Positions 24,646 through 32,546 of a DNA stretch of 52,580 nucleotides are shown in pieces. Each line of letters begins with the position of its first letter. Position 1 is the stretch's first letter. Under the pieces are notes generated by a model, which saw only the letters and a program-made list of their open reading frames with translations, was not told where the DNA came from and searched no databases. This stretch comes from a virus. The stretch covers positions 1 to 52,580 of IMG/VR virus record IMGVR_UViG_3300044712_000547, one strand, 5' to 3'. Made by a program: the position numbers and the translations under genes.

Positions 24646-26004
24646 TTAGGTCGCGATCCGGTATCCGAGCGGTGCTGCGCTTGCGTGGAGCGCCATGGCC
24701 AGGGCCCACGCGTTGTCGGCGTGGCCGGCGTCCGTGTGCGGCGCGTCGTACGAGATGTTGCCGGCCTTGGTCACGATGCGACGGAGGGACAGGAGGTCGG
24801 CGCGGAGGGCGTCGTCGTCGCGGTTGAACCGGATCGACTTCGCCGCGAGGGCCTGGTAGAGGCCTGTTGCCAGTTCTTCCTTGCTCTGCTGCGTGAAGGT
24901 CAGCGCCTCTACCCTGGACTCGCCGTAGATTTGCTGGAACTCGGCGGCCGGGAACGCGCCCATTCCGGTTGCGTCAACCACGAGCCGACGGCACCGGTAC
25001 GGGTGCTCGAACGCCATCGCGACTAGCGACTTGAGGTCTTGCGGACTGGTGCGCTTGCGCCGCTCGTAGCGCTGGACCCATCGGATGCCGAGCGGGTCGC
25101 GGCGGACGATGTACAGGACGGTCAGGTCGGCCGTGCGGCCGATGTCCAGGCCGGCGAAGTTGTCGCCCTCGTAGCAGTAGGTATCGGGGACGCGGCAGGC
25201 GTCCACGAGGGCGGTGGGGATGTACTGTTGTTCCCCATCGAGGAACTCACAGCAGAAAAGCTGCGAGTAGATCCGATCGTCGCCCTTGGACAGCTTGCGG
25301 CAGTCATCAAGGTTGACGTTCATGCCCTCGGCTAGGGCGCGCTCAAGCGGGAACAGGTGCCGGTTCCACCCCTCATGCGCCTTCGGGTCGCTCCAAAGCT
25401 TGTGGAACGCGTTGCCGACGCCGTTGGGCGTAGACGCGACGCGCATCCGGAAGCCGTGGAGGGCCGAGCCGGCCGCCGCGTCCCAGATCGCATCCGGGTC
25501 TTCTACATACCCGAACTCATCGAGGAACGTGTTGCCGCTGAAACTCCGGCCGCCGCTTGAGGACGGCACGGCGAGGATGCGCCCTCCGCTGTGCGGGAAT
25601 GTCAACTCGTTGCCGCGCCGCTTAGCCTTGGCCCACCGAGAGCCGAGCCGACACAGCGCGACCGCGTGGGCCTGCGCCTTGTCCAGCACCTCTACGGCCT
25701 CGCGTTCACCGACGCTGACGATCGTGGTCGTCTCGCCAAGGAACGCGGCCCACAGCACTGTCGCTGCCGCCGTTGTGTGCGACTGGCCAATCTGCCGGCT
25801 CTTGAGGGCGACGGAGAACCGGCTGAAGTCAAGCAGCCACTCGACCTGGAACGGGAAGAACGTCGTCAGCCACGCCGACAGCGCGGCGAACTCACGCGGC
25901 GGCAGGGCCCCCTTCAGGGCCGCCAGCGTCTTGGCTTGCAGGCTTGGCGGATTCGGCGAGGGCCACGTCTCCCACCTTGATGCTTCGGAAGAGGTCATTG
26001 ACAA
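24646..26004 (-). CDS. terL: terminase large subunit
   Basis: This 452-residue protein packages DNA. It has an ATPase domain with the deviant Walker A seen in Mu gp28-type terminases (SVALKSRQIGQSHTT), the Walker B/catalytic Glu in GNTFLDEFGYV, and a coupling motif in ASTPNGVG. The nuclease domain follows with three acidic sites: FAGLDIGRTADLTVLYIV, RLVVDATGMGA and TDAGHADNAWALAMAL. It overlaps the small-subunit gene by 113 nt; I saw no better downstream start. Confidence 0.88.
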   Translation of the reverse strand: MSMTSSEASRWETWPSPNPPSLQAKTLAALKGALPPREFAALSAWLTTFFPFQVEWLLDFSRFSVALKSRQIGQSHTTAAATVLWAAFLGETTTIVSVGEREAVEVLDKAQAHAVALCRLGSRWAKAKRRGNELTFPHSGGRILAVPSSSGGRSFSGNTFLDEFGYVEDPDAIWDAAAGSALHGFRMRVASTPNGVGNAFHKLWSDPKAHEGWNRHLFPLERALAEGMNVNLDDCRKLSKGDDRIYSQLFCCEFLDGEQQYIPTALVDACRVPDTYCYEGDNFAGLDIGRTADLTVLYIVRRDPLGIRWVQRYERRKRTSPQDLKSLVAMAFEHPYRCRRLVVDATGMGAFPAAEFQQIYGESRVEALTFTQQSKEELATGLYQALAAKSIRFNRDDDALRADLLSLRRIVTKAGNISYDAPHTDAGHADNAWALAMALHASAAPLGYRIAT

Positions 26005-26401
26005 TCTCGCGCGCCTTCTGCGGCGAGGCGTCTCCGATGTCGCCCGAGTGCTCCACGCGCTCCGGGGCGTCGAGCCCGAGCAACTTGGCCCGGCGCTCTT
26101 GAATCTTGATCACGCGGTCGATCGTCTTGAGTTGGATCTCCCGGTCGTCACAGACGCGCGCTTGCTGCCACAGGGCCTCAAGCATCGCGTCCAGCCGCTT
26201 GACCTCTTGGCCGCGCACCCGTTCGGCGGGCTCGCGCACGAGGTCTTCCAGCGCCCTACCGATGGCCTCGTAGACCGTCGGCTTCGACAGCCCGAGCTCG
26301 TCCGCGATCGACTGGTAGGACCGCCCCGCGTCGCGCATGTCTAGCGCCTTGGCTAGCCACTGAGCGTGGGTGACGGTTCCTGGATTCGTGGGCGCGGGCA
26401 T
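25892..26401 (-). CDS. terS: terminase small subunit
   Basis: This 169-residue protein starts at ATG 26401. It has an N-terminal helix-turn-helix (SYQSIADELGLSKPTVYEAI) expected to bind the packaging site, a long helical middle (REPAERVRGQEVKRLDAMLE) that probably oligomerises, and a flexible C-terminus (GGPEGGPAAA). It precedes and overlaps terL. Confidence 0.75.
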   Translation of the reverse strand: MPAPTNPGTVTHAQWLAKALDMRDAGRSYQSIADELGLSKPTVYEAIGRALEDLVREPAERVRGQEVKRLDAMLEALWQQARVCDDREIQLKTIDRVIKIQERRAKLLGLDAPERVEHSGDIGDASPQKAREIVNDLFRSIKVGDVALAESAKPASQDAGGPEGGPAAA

Positions 26402-26423
26402 GGTTGCCCCGTAGGCGGTAACC

Positions 26424-26864
26424 TTAGTGCACACCCGTCCAACACTGGACGGTGAACACCTGGTTGGCGCTGACGTTCGTGTTCTGCGATGCGAGCATGA
26501 CCGTGCGCAACTGGTCGCCGACCGGACCGCCGACAACGGTGTTGGCGTCGATCGTGATGGCACCAGACGTCGTGGACACGCACTTGATGTCGCCGCTGAG
26601 GACGGGCGTCACGAAGAAGCTGGACACGGCGCCGCTGACCCCGACCTGCGGGAACCGGCACCACTCGCACCAAGTCGAGCCGCCGTCGAAGGACCGCTGA
26701 AGGGCGACGTCGAGCGTGCCGGCGTTGTTCGGGCTGCCGAGGTCGGCGCGCACGGTCACGAGGTCGAAGCGCCCGAGGCCCCGGGCGATGACGTCGCACT
26801 TGTACCCGCTCGTCGCGGGACTGGCGACCGTGATGGCCGGGGCGATGTGGTCTTGGGATGCCAT
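26424..26864 (-). CDS. structural protein of unknown role
   Basis: This 146-residue beta-rich protein starts after a strong GGAGGG. It contains AGTLDVALQRSFDGGSTWCE, a pattern seen in phage surface/decoration proteins, and it loosely resembles the two decoration-like proteins at 18.2-19.1 kb. It is the first gene of the packaging/structural operon, just after the 618-bp gap. Two nearby Cys pairs (WCEWC) are notable. Confidence 0.55.
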   Translation of the reverse strand: MASQDHIAPAITVASPATSGYKCDVIARGLGRFDLVTVRADLGSPNNAGTLDVALQRSFDGGSTWCEWCRFPQVGVSGAVSSFFVTPVLSGDIKCVSTTSGAITIDANTVVGGPVGDQLRTVMLASQNTNVSANQVFTVQCWTGVH

Positions 26865-27482
26865 TGGAGCCCTCCGACCGGTGCGACCGGCCGCTATCGG
26901 CTACTGCCGAGGGCAATCGCCGTCGCTAGGACATCGCGCCCCGTGCGGTCGGCGTTCTAGGGTTCGGCCACCTTGCGGCGACTCGGGCTCTAGCGGCCCG
27001 TGGCCCCGATGTCGCTCGGGTGGCTGGCGCGCTCGCCTATGGCGGGGCGGAGCGAAGTAGTGCCGGCTTTACGGGGTCTCCGGCTCCCGGCCCGGGTTGA
27101 CCGGGACTTGATGGCCGGGTGCATCCTTGACGCGCGTCGCTACCGGCCTAGGCACTGTTGCTGTCGGCGCCGTCGCGCTCGTCGCTCCCCTCGGGCGCTT
27201 GCCCGTGTGCTTGGGGACAGAGCTTGCTCAGCCGCTACGCTGGCAGCGGTCCGCGAGCCGAAGCTGGCGGGGTGGTTCCGGTCCGGATTGCTGAGGCGAC
27301 CGGTGTCCTCGGTCCCCGGTTGGCCGTTGTCAGGCTCGGGGAAGTCTAGGGGGTGGGCGACCCGTCTTACTGCGCGGCACCACCGCCTTGCCCGCTGTCA
27401 GGCTTGGGGCCTTGCCGCGCGCGGGTGCGCGACCCTCTGCCAACTAGCTGCGAGGGGTGCGTGTAATGCGTGTCATGGTGGG
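26865..27482 (-). other. 618-bp gene-free region, candidate structured RNA or packaging site
   Basis: I find no gene on either strand that looks real here. The sequence is GC-rich and full of short inverted repeats, e.g. TCGGC-TACT-GCCGA (26897-26910) and CCCGGCC (27086-27092) with GGCCGGG (27113-27119). A 14-mer, TGTCAGGCT(C/T)GGGG, occurs at 27328-27341 and 27396-27409. It separates the early and middle genes from the terminase operon, so a promoter, a large non-coding RNA, or a cos/pac site are all possible. The strand of any transcript is unknown. Confidence 0.4.
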
Positions 27483-27692
27483 CTATCGCGTGTCAAGCCA
27501 CGCCAGCATGGCCTCCCACTGTTCGGGGAACTGCTCGCGCAGCTTGGCCGGCGTGGTGACCACGTACTTGCCGCGCTTGATGGCGATACCCTCAGCCCGC
27601 CACAGTCGCGACAGGCGTTCCGACCGCCACCCGAGGCGCTTGGCGAACTCGTGAGCGTAGATGTAGACGGGCAGGTTGTCCCAGTCGATCAA
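27483..27692 (-). CDS. small DNA-binding (excisionase/HTH-like) protein
   Basis: This 69-residue protein probably starts at TTG 27692, which overlaps the stop of the upstream gene (TTGA) and has GGAG upstream; longer in-frame starts reach 27728. YIYAHEFAKRLGWRSERLSR looks like a winged helix-turn-helix of the excisionase/MerR type, followed by KRGKYVVTTPAKLREQFPEQ, which resembles phage DNA-packaging or directionality factors. It lies at the border of the gene-free region. Confidence 0.5.
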   Translation of the reverse strand: MIDWDNLPVYIYAHEFAKRLGWRSERLSRLWRAEGIAIKRGKYVVTTPAKLREQFPEQWEAMLAWLDTR

Positions 27693-28051
27693 GACGCCTT
27701 CTCCAGGAGCACGTACCCAACGTCGCACTCAGTGACGGTGCCGTCGATAACGCGCAGACCGGTAACGGAGTCGCCGCCCTCCCAGATGATGACCAGATTG
27801 GCCTTGCCCGTAGTCGCCGGCAACACCTCGTCGGTGAACGTGTCGTAGGTGCTACCGGACCCCTCCCCGTACCACCACAGGTCCTTGAGCGTCACGTTCC
27901 CGTCTGCGTCTGGCTCGGCGTCGGCGTACTCGTCGAGTAGGTTGCCCTCGGGCCGATCGACATCTTCGTCCAGGAGCGTGTCCAGCGTCGCCTTGTCGAT
28001 CTTCAGTGGACCGCCAGCGATGACCTTGATGTTGTCGATGTTGTAGCTCAT
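27689..28051 (-). CDS. hypothetical acidic protein
   Basis: This 120-residue protein is strongly acidic (DEDVDRPEGNLLDEYADAEP). The C-terminal half is beta-rich (TGKANLVIIWEGGDSVTGLR). Its start overlaps the stop of the upstream gene. I recognise no family; DNA-mimic behaviour is possible from charge alone but not supported. Confidence 0.5.
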   Translation of the reverse strand: MSYNIDNIKVIAGGPLKIDKATLDTLLDEDVDRPEGNLLDEYADAEPDADGNVTLKDLWWYGEGSGSTYDTFTDEVLPATTGKANLVIIWEGGDSVTGLRVIDGTVTECDVGYVLLEKAS

Positions 28052-28653
28052 TCCTCACCCCACGTCGTCTCGGCCCACGCATTCCCCGCCCTGTCCAGTA
28101 GCGCCTCTGCCTCCGTAGCCATACGTGACAGCTCGTGCTTGAGCTTCTCGGTCGGCGCCCGCGTCTGGATGGCCGCCACGTTGGCCAGCCGCTCGCTCGG
28201 CATCAGGTCCAAGTGCGCCCCGTTGATGGCCTCGCGCGCCATCTCGCGCCGCAGGATGGCCGTACCCGTCCGCGTGTAGGGGTAGAGGCTGACGATGCGG
28301 CCTAGCCCGTCCTGGCGCCCCCAACGTGCCCCGTCGTCGCCGTAGTAGACTTCGATGACCCGGGCCGCTGTGCCGTCCGCGCGCTCCACCTCAAGCAGCC
28401 GGCGGCTCACCCGCGCGAACCTGAACAGGGCCGTGTCGTCCACCTCGTAGCCAGCGCTGCGCACCTCAGGCGGGACGATGATGTACAGCCACCTGTCCGT
28501 CCCCGTCGGCACCGCGATCGGATGCCCCGCGCTGTCTCGGCTCGCCGCCTCGCACCGGGCCAGCGTCGCGCCGAAGCTTGACCGGTAGAACGCCGACACG
28601 CCAGACGACAGGAACCACTCAAGCTCGGTGGCGTCGCGCCCTCCGATTCTCAT
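28048..28653 (-). CDS. hypothetical protein
   Basis: This 201-residue protein starts at ATG 28653, overlapping the stop of the HTH gene (ATGA). It contains RWLYIIVPPEVRSAGYEVDD and ARVIEVYYGDDGARWGRQDG, with mixed alpha/beta character. Its C-terminal part has many Arg and Glu residues. No family is recognised. Co-transcription with an HTH protein suggests a regulatory or DNA-linked role, which is weak evidence. Confidence 0.55.
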   Translation of the reverse strand: MRIGGRDATELEWFLSSGVSAFYRSSFGATLARCEAASRDSAGHPIAVPTGTDRWLYIIVPPEVRSAGYEVDDTALFRFARVSRRLLEVERADGTAARVIEVYYGDDGARWGRQDGLGRIVSLYPYTRTGTAILRREMAREAINGAHLDLMPSERLANVAAIQTRAPTEKLKHELSRMATEAEALLDRAGNAWAETTWGEE

Positions 28654-28892
28654 CGCGTCACCTTGAACCGTGACCACAGCGCCTCGCCGTGCGCCCGGAT
28701 CCAATCCGTGTCCAGCCGCCCCCGCACAACCGGCGCCCCCGCCGCCTTCAGCACCCGCCGCACCGTGCCGCTGGACACGCCGCAGAGTTCGGCCAACTCG
28801 TCCACCGTCGCCACCGGGTCGCCAGGCGCCACGTGCGACGGCGGCGGCAAGTCCTCGCCGTTGACCGAGGCCAGCCATAGACGGCCCTTCAT
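28650..28892 (-). CDS. small HTH DNA-binding protein
   Basis: This 80-residue protein has a clear helix-turn-helix (VDELAELCGVSSGTVRRVLK) and a wing-like C-terminal part. The start follows a 15-codon upstream ORF whose TGA overlaps its ATG. It is likely a transcription regulator for the middle or late genes. Confidence 0.6.
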   Translation of the reverse strand: MKGRLWLASVNGEDLPPPSHVAPGDPVATVDELAELCGVSSGTVRRVLKAAGAPVVRGRLDTDWIRAHGEALWSRFKVTR

Positions 28893-28936
28893 GCTGCCAC
28901 CGCTTTGCCCACTGGCCGCCTTGCCGTTAACGTCAT
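28889..28936 (-). CDS. 15-residue leader peptide candidate
   Basis: ATG 28936 opens a short ORF (MTLTARRPVGKAVAA) whose TGA overlaps the ATG of the HTH gene (ATGA). A TAGGGT hexamer lies 6 nt upstream of its ATG and may be a -10 box. Coupling to the HTH gene is suggested by the overlap alone. Confidence 0.35.
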   Translation of the reverse strand: MTLTARRPVGKAVAA

Positions 28937-28971
28937 GGTTCTACCCTACAGCGTCCTTGCGCGCCCACGAT

Positions 28972-29001
28972 GGTGCCGACGTCACCAGCGGCGTCGGCAC
29001 C
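28972..29001 (-). terminator. strong hairpin after the DGQHR/ParB-like gene
   Basis: GGTGCCGAC (28972-28980) and GTCGGCACC (28993-29001) form a perfect 9-bp stem with a 12-nt loop, 19 nt past the stop of the upstream gene (29021). No T-tract follows, so factor-independent termination is uncertain. It could also stabilise the transcript end or protect the leader region that follows. Confidence 0.4.
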
Positions 29002-29020
29002 ACCAAGGCGATAGCGTTGC

Positions 29021-29830
29021 CTACACGGCGCTCTTGTTCATCGCCTCTCGCAGGCGAGCCACAACGTTCTCCCTGGTCTGATGTTGCATCTTGCTCAGTC
29101 GCTCCCCGGCTAGACATGCTTCGATTCCGCGAATCGTCTTGGTCGCCAACGAGATTCGCACTTCGGAGCCTCCTCCGGTGCGCATCATCACCACGTCTCG
29201 CAACACCGCCTCTGTCTGGTCCAGCCCGATACCGGCGGCAATCTTCTCTGCCAGGGCGTCCACGGCGTCGCTGTTCACGCACCTTGACCAGATGAACGCC
29301 GCGCGCTGCGGGGTGCTAAACGAGTGCGGTCGCAAGTGCCCGCAGATGGCGTCGTAGTCATGCTTGTACCTAACCGCAAGCCTAGCAACAACGGTGTCAC
29401 ACCCGGGCGTTCCGCGCGCCTCGCCAAACTCAATCATCCTGATCACGTGGGCCACGGCGATCCGATCCTTGCCGTTGTCGGGCAGTTCCCCGGCGAGTTC
29501 CTCCATGTCACCAAGGTTTCGCTTGGCGCCACGGTCAATCGCCATCCACGCGGCCTTTGCCTCTTGATAGCTGTCGTACTGCGCCACCCATAGCCACGTC
29601 GGCAGTCCAGCCGCTACGATCGCCGCGAGGCGGTGCTGACCGTCCATCACTTCTCCGTCGGGGAAGAATGCGATGGGTTGGTGGGTTTCGACGAATGACC
29701 CGCCGCGAATCTCTCCGGCGAGTCTGCCGACCCACTGCTTGCGCTCGCTCCTGTTCTTGTTGTTATTCCTTTCCAGGATCTCGGACGCTCTCTCGGGGGT
29801 GAACAGTTGCCTTGAGAAACTGATAGCCAT
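29021..29830 (-). CDS. DGQHR / ParB-like domain protein
   Basis: This 269-residue protein has the motif FPDGEVMDGQHRLAAIV near residue 55, the DGQHR signature of ParB-like and Dnd-associated proteins. The start follows a strong GGAGGAGGAA. Before the motif is a helix-rich N-terminus (ERASEILERNNNKNRSERKQ). Such phage proteins may bind DNA or nucleotides (CTP), or act in partition, regulation or DNA modification; which one cannot be read from the sequence. Codon use appears less GC-biased than that of its neighbours. Confidence 0.65.
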   Translation of the reverse strand: MAISFSRQLFTPERASEILERNNNKNRSERKQWVGRLAGEIRGGSFVETHQPIAFFPDGEVMDGQHRLAAIVAAGLPTWLWVAQYDSYQEAKAAWMAIDRGAKRNLGDMEELAGELPDNGKDRIAVAHVIRMIEFGEARGTPGCDTVVARLAVRYKHDYDAICGHLRPHSFSTPQRAAFIWSRCVNSDAVDALAEKIAAGIGLDQTEAVLRDVVMMRTGGGSEVRISLATKTIRGIEACLAGERLSKMQHQTRENVVARLREAMNKSAV

Positions 29831-29842
29831 GTCTTCCTCCTC

Positions 29843-30040
29843 CTACGATCCACGTACCAACTTCCCGAACGCGCTACGCGCAGCATCACTCAGCCCGCGT
29901 AGTCGAATCTCCCTCGCCTGCACCTCTGCCATGTCCCACGCTTGGTCCTCTGTTAGCCACGGGTAGCGCTTCATCCACCACCGTTTCAGGATCACCGCGT
30001 GCACCCACACCATCTCAGCGAACGGGCCGGGGCGCTTCAT
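29843..30040 (-). CDS. hypothetical small protein
   Basis: This 65-residue basic, Trp-rich protein (VHAVILKRWWMKRYPWLTED) has a C-terminal helical part (MAEVQAREIRLRGLSDAARS). The ATG overlaps the upstream stop and the gene ends 12 nt before the DGQHR start. No family is recognised. Confidence 0.5.
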   Translation of the reverse strand: MKRPGPFAEMVWVHAVILKRWWMKRYPWLTEDQAWDMAEVQAREIRLRGLSDAARSAFGKLVRGS

Positions 30041-30342
30041 GCCGCGTCCTTCGGATCAGGGTCGCCAAGCGACTGCACAGCGACAGCGTCCAGAAGCTTG
30101 TCAATGTCGCGTTTGAACTGCCGCCGGATTTCCTCCGACAGCGCCACGACGTCCGGGTCCTCCGCGTCGGCAATCGTCCTCGTCTTGAAGTCCGCCCACG
30201 GTTCGGACGGCTCGTCCTTGGCCGCTTCGATGGCGGCAGCATCGGCCTCGTCCTCGCCCTTCTTGCCGAAGATGCGGTCGTAGTTCTCCAGGAACTCGGG
30301 GCTGTTCACTCGGCTTCGGATGCGCGCAAAGGGATGGGTCAT
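30037..30342 (-). CDS. hypothetical acidic protein
   Basis: This 101-residue protein starts at ATG 30342; a longer open frame upstream overlaps the next gene. It is acidic and helical (FGKKGEDEADAAAIEAAKDE, then EEIRRQFKRDIDKLLDAVAV). It resembles no family I know. It overlaps the next gene by 4 nt. Confidence 0.5.
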   Translation of the reverse strand: MTHPFARIRSRVNSPEFLENYDRIFGKKGEDEADAAAIEAAKDEPSEPWADFKTRTIADAEDPDVVALSEEIRRQFKRDIDKLLDAVAVQSLGDPDPKDAA

Positions 30343-30349
30343 GTTGGCC

Positions 30350-30631
30350 TCAATTCGGCAACTTCGTCGGGTCCGGCGGCGGCTCCTTGCTGTCATCGCC
30401 GTCGTCCGACAGGAGCGCTTCGATACCGTCCACGCGGTCGCTGACGTGCTGCGCCAGTGACTCCACCGCCGCCAGTTCCGACCGGCGCGCGTCGCTGCCG
30501 CCCTCAAGCATCGCCAGGCGCGTCTCGTGGTTGATGACCGCGTTCACGATGAACTGCTCCACCGACAACCGGAGCCAGTTGCGGAAGTGGAGACGAACTC
30601 GCTCCGACAGGTATCGTCGCAGGGTCAGCAT
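30350..30631 (-). CDS. hypothetical helical protein
   Basis: This 93-residue protein is mostly helical (RVRLHFRNWLRLSVEQFIVN; ELAAVESLAQHVSDRVDGIE) with a Pro-rich end. Its start lies inside the last codons of the upstream glycosyltransferase gene (7-nt overlap). No family is recognised. Confidence 0.5.
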   Translation of the reverse strand: MLTLRRYLSERVRLHFRNWLRLSVEQFIVNAVINHETRLAMLEGGSDARRSELAAVESLAQHVSDRVDGIEALLSDDGDDSKEPPPDPTKLPN

Positions 30632-31875
30632 GGCTTTGACTCTACCGCCGCCTTGCGCGCCCTATACGCTGCCCCCAACTCCAACAGGACGTCGGCCCAC
30701 TTGTGCGCGTTGGCCTCGATCGTCCACGACTGCCACACCGCCTCGTACCCGGCCGCGCCAAGCCGTCGCCGCTCCGTCTCCGACGACACCAGCAGGTCGA
30801 TGGCGTCGAACCAGTCCTTTTCGTCATTGTTGCGGATAAGCATCGCGTGGTCGGCGTGCGGCCGGTACGGCTCGATGTCCGTCGCGATGACCGGCACGCC
30901 GGCTGCGGCGTGGGCCAGGATGCCGACGTCCGACTTCGCGCGGTTGAAGTCATTGAACACGAGCGGCACAAGCCCCACGTCCAGCGACGGCCAGAGTTTG
31001 CTCATCAGGTGCGTCTGTTTCTCAAACGCGACGTTGATGGTCCGGTCCTGCGGCAACGCGGCAAGCGGGTTCACGTCCTCCCACGACCCGTCTGCCGCCC
31101 GGTGCAAGTCCTGCCCGAACGCGCCGAGCCGCACGAACCACATGTTCGGGTGCTTCTCCATCGCCTTGGCCAGCGGCGCCTCTAGGACGTGGATGTCCTC
31201 CCAGTGCGTCGGCGACCCGGCCCACCCGACGTTGACCGTCTCGCGCGACGTGCCCCACGGCGACGGGTCCGGTAGCGTCCAGTCGTCCGGGCGGAAGCTA
31301 TTGGGCAGCACAACGGTCCGCTTGGCCAGGCCCGAGTAGAGGCCGGCGAGGTACGGCGTCGAGAATGAGCAGACGTCGGCGAGGCCCGTGAAGGCGTTGC
31401 AGCCCTCGTTGAACTTGAGCCGCTCGAGCGACTCCGACGCCGGGTTGTACGACGGCACGCCGTCGAGCCAGTCGTCGTTGTCGTAGATGATCGGCCGCCC
31501 CGTCGCCTTGTACGCCTCGGCGATCTTGAGCGACCAGGTGTTGGTGCAGCGCTGGAAAAAGAGCACCTCGGGCCAGCCGATAAGCTGCCCCTCGTTGGAC
31601 GTATAGGCGTTCATCGACACGCGGATGTCGAAGCGCGGGTCTTTCGCCAGTTCCATGCACCACGGCCAGACGCGCCACGGCGACACGCCCGGTTCGCCGA
31701 TGAAGACCCAGACCCGGAGAGCGTCGGCGTTGCGCTTGACGCCAAGCTCAGCGAGGTACGTCTCCCACGTGTCGCAGTAGTCCATCGGACGACCCTTGTC
31801 GTCCACCGGCATGCCGCTCACGGTCTGCTTGCCACGGATGCCATAGACGGCATCCAGGAACGTACGGTCGTTCAT
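30625..31875 (-). CDS. glycosyltransferase, GT-B (family 1/4-like)
   Basis: This 416-residue protein starts at ATG 31875. It has a GT-B layout: an N-terminal domain with LRVWVFIGEPGVSPWRVWPW and TGRPIIYDNDDWLDGVP, then a linker, and a C-terminal nucleotide-sugar domain with VNVGWAGSPTHWEDIHVLEA, LVPLVFNDFNRAKSDVGILA and the acceptor/donor motif AAAGVPVIATDIEPYR, all typical of family 4. It is the last enzyme of a radical-SAM, methyltransferase and glycosyltransferase cassette, and probably builds or modifies a glycan. Confidence 0.8.
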   Translation of the reverse strand: MNDRTFLDAVYGIRGKQTVSGMPVDDKGRPMDYCDTWETYLAELGVKRNADALRVWVFIGEPGVSPWRVWPWCMELAKDPRFDIRVSMNAYTSNEGQLIGWPEVLFFQRCTNTWSLKIAEAYKATGRPIIYDNDDWLDGVPSYNPASESLERLKFNEGCNAFTGLADVCSFSTPYLAGLYSGLAKRTVVLPNSFRPDDWTLPDPSPWGTSRETVNVGWAGSPTHWEDIHVLEAPLAKAMEKHPNMWFVRLGAFGQDLHRAADGSWEDVNPLAALPQDRTINVAFEKQTHLMSKLWPSLDVGLVPLVFNDFNRAKSDVGILAHAAAGVPVIATDIEPYRPHADHAMLIRNNDEKDWFDAIDLLVSSETERRRLGAAGYEAVWQSWTIEANAHKWADVLLELGAAYRARKAAVESKPC

Positions 31876-32546
31876 GCCTCCACCTTCGCACGGGTTTGCG
31901 CGGGGCCGGTCTTGTGCGCCGCGAACAACACCCCGTTCCCGACCTTCCCCCCCATCTCCGGGTCGTCTCGGAACAGGAACACGAGCGGCTCCCACTGGAC
32001 GCCGCTTGTCTGCATGAACCACGTCATCAGGACCCACAGCGACGACGGCGTGAAGACAGACCAGTGGTGGTCCGACTCGCCTTCTTCGGGCGTGGCCGGC
32101 GTCGTGTGCCGCGTGATGGCGTCCTGGATCGTTGTGACCGGACGGCCCTTGTCGATCTCGTTGTAGTCGCGGCCGGGGACGATGAAGAAGACGATCCCGC
32201 CGACGGCGAGCACGCGGTCCCATTCGAGCAGCGTCGCCACGAGGTCGCGGCAATGTTCCAGGACGTGGCTGGACACCACGTAGCCCTGCGAACCGTCGGG
32301 GAATGGCAGGGCGCCCGCGTCCGCCACGACATCGACCGGCGCGACACGGCCGCACAGTTTGCGTTGCTCCGAGGCGTACTGCTCTGGCGGTGGGTTGCAG
32401 CGGTCAACGAAGATGCACTCGCCCTTCAGGTTGAAGGCGTTGTGAGCGGCAGCACCAAGCTCGATGCCTTTGCGCCCGTCGAGCAGATGGTGAGCCAGCG
32501 ACGAGTCGGGGAAGAACCACGGGAAGGGGATGTTGGGGGTTGTCAC
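31872..32546 (-). CDS. class I SAM-dependent methyltransferase
   Basis: This 224-residue protein starts at GTG 32546, overlapping the radical-SAM stop (GTGA). Motif I is GIELGAAAHNAF, followed by DVVADAGALPFPDGSQGYVV and the post-I motif SSHVLEHCRDLVATLLEWDR ... GGIVFFIVPGRD, characteristic of methyltransferase type 11/23. DHHWSVFTPSSLWVLM is seen in sugar or lipid methyltransferases. Position between glycosyltransferase and radical-SAM genes suggests methylation of a sugar or nucleotide substrate. Confidence 0.78.
   Translation of the reverse strand: MTTPNIPFPWFFPDSSLAHHLLDGRKGIELGAAAHNAFNLKGECIFVDRCNPPPEQYASEQRKLCGRVAPVDVVADAGALPFPDGSQGYVVSSHVLEHCRDLVATLLEWDRVLAVGGIVFFIVPGRDYNEIDKGRPVTTIQDAITRHTTPATPEEGESDHHWSVFTPSSLWVLMTWFMQTSGVQWEPLVFLFRDDPEMGGKVGNGVLFAAHKTGPAQTRAKVEA

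Noticed and set aside
26865-27482. Further tRNA genes in the gap
   Set aside because: No GTTCRA-type T loop or matching acceptor stem found by eye.
27000-27848. 282-codon plus-strand frame across the gene-free region
   Set aside because: Its translation is Cys/Arg-rich and unlike protein, and it overlaps two real minus-strand genes.
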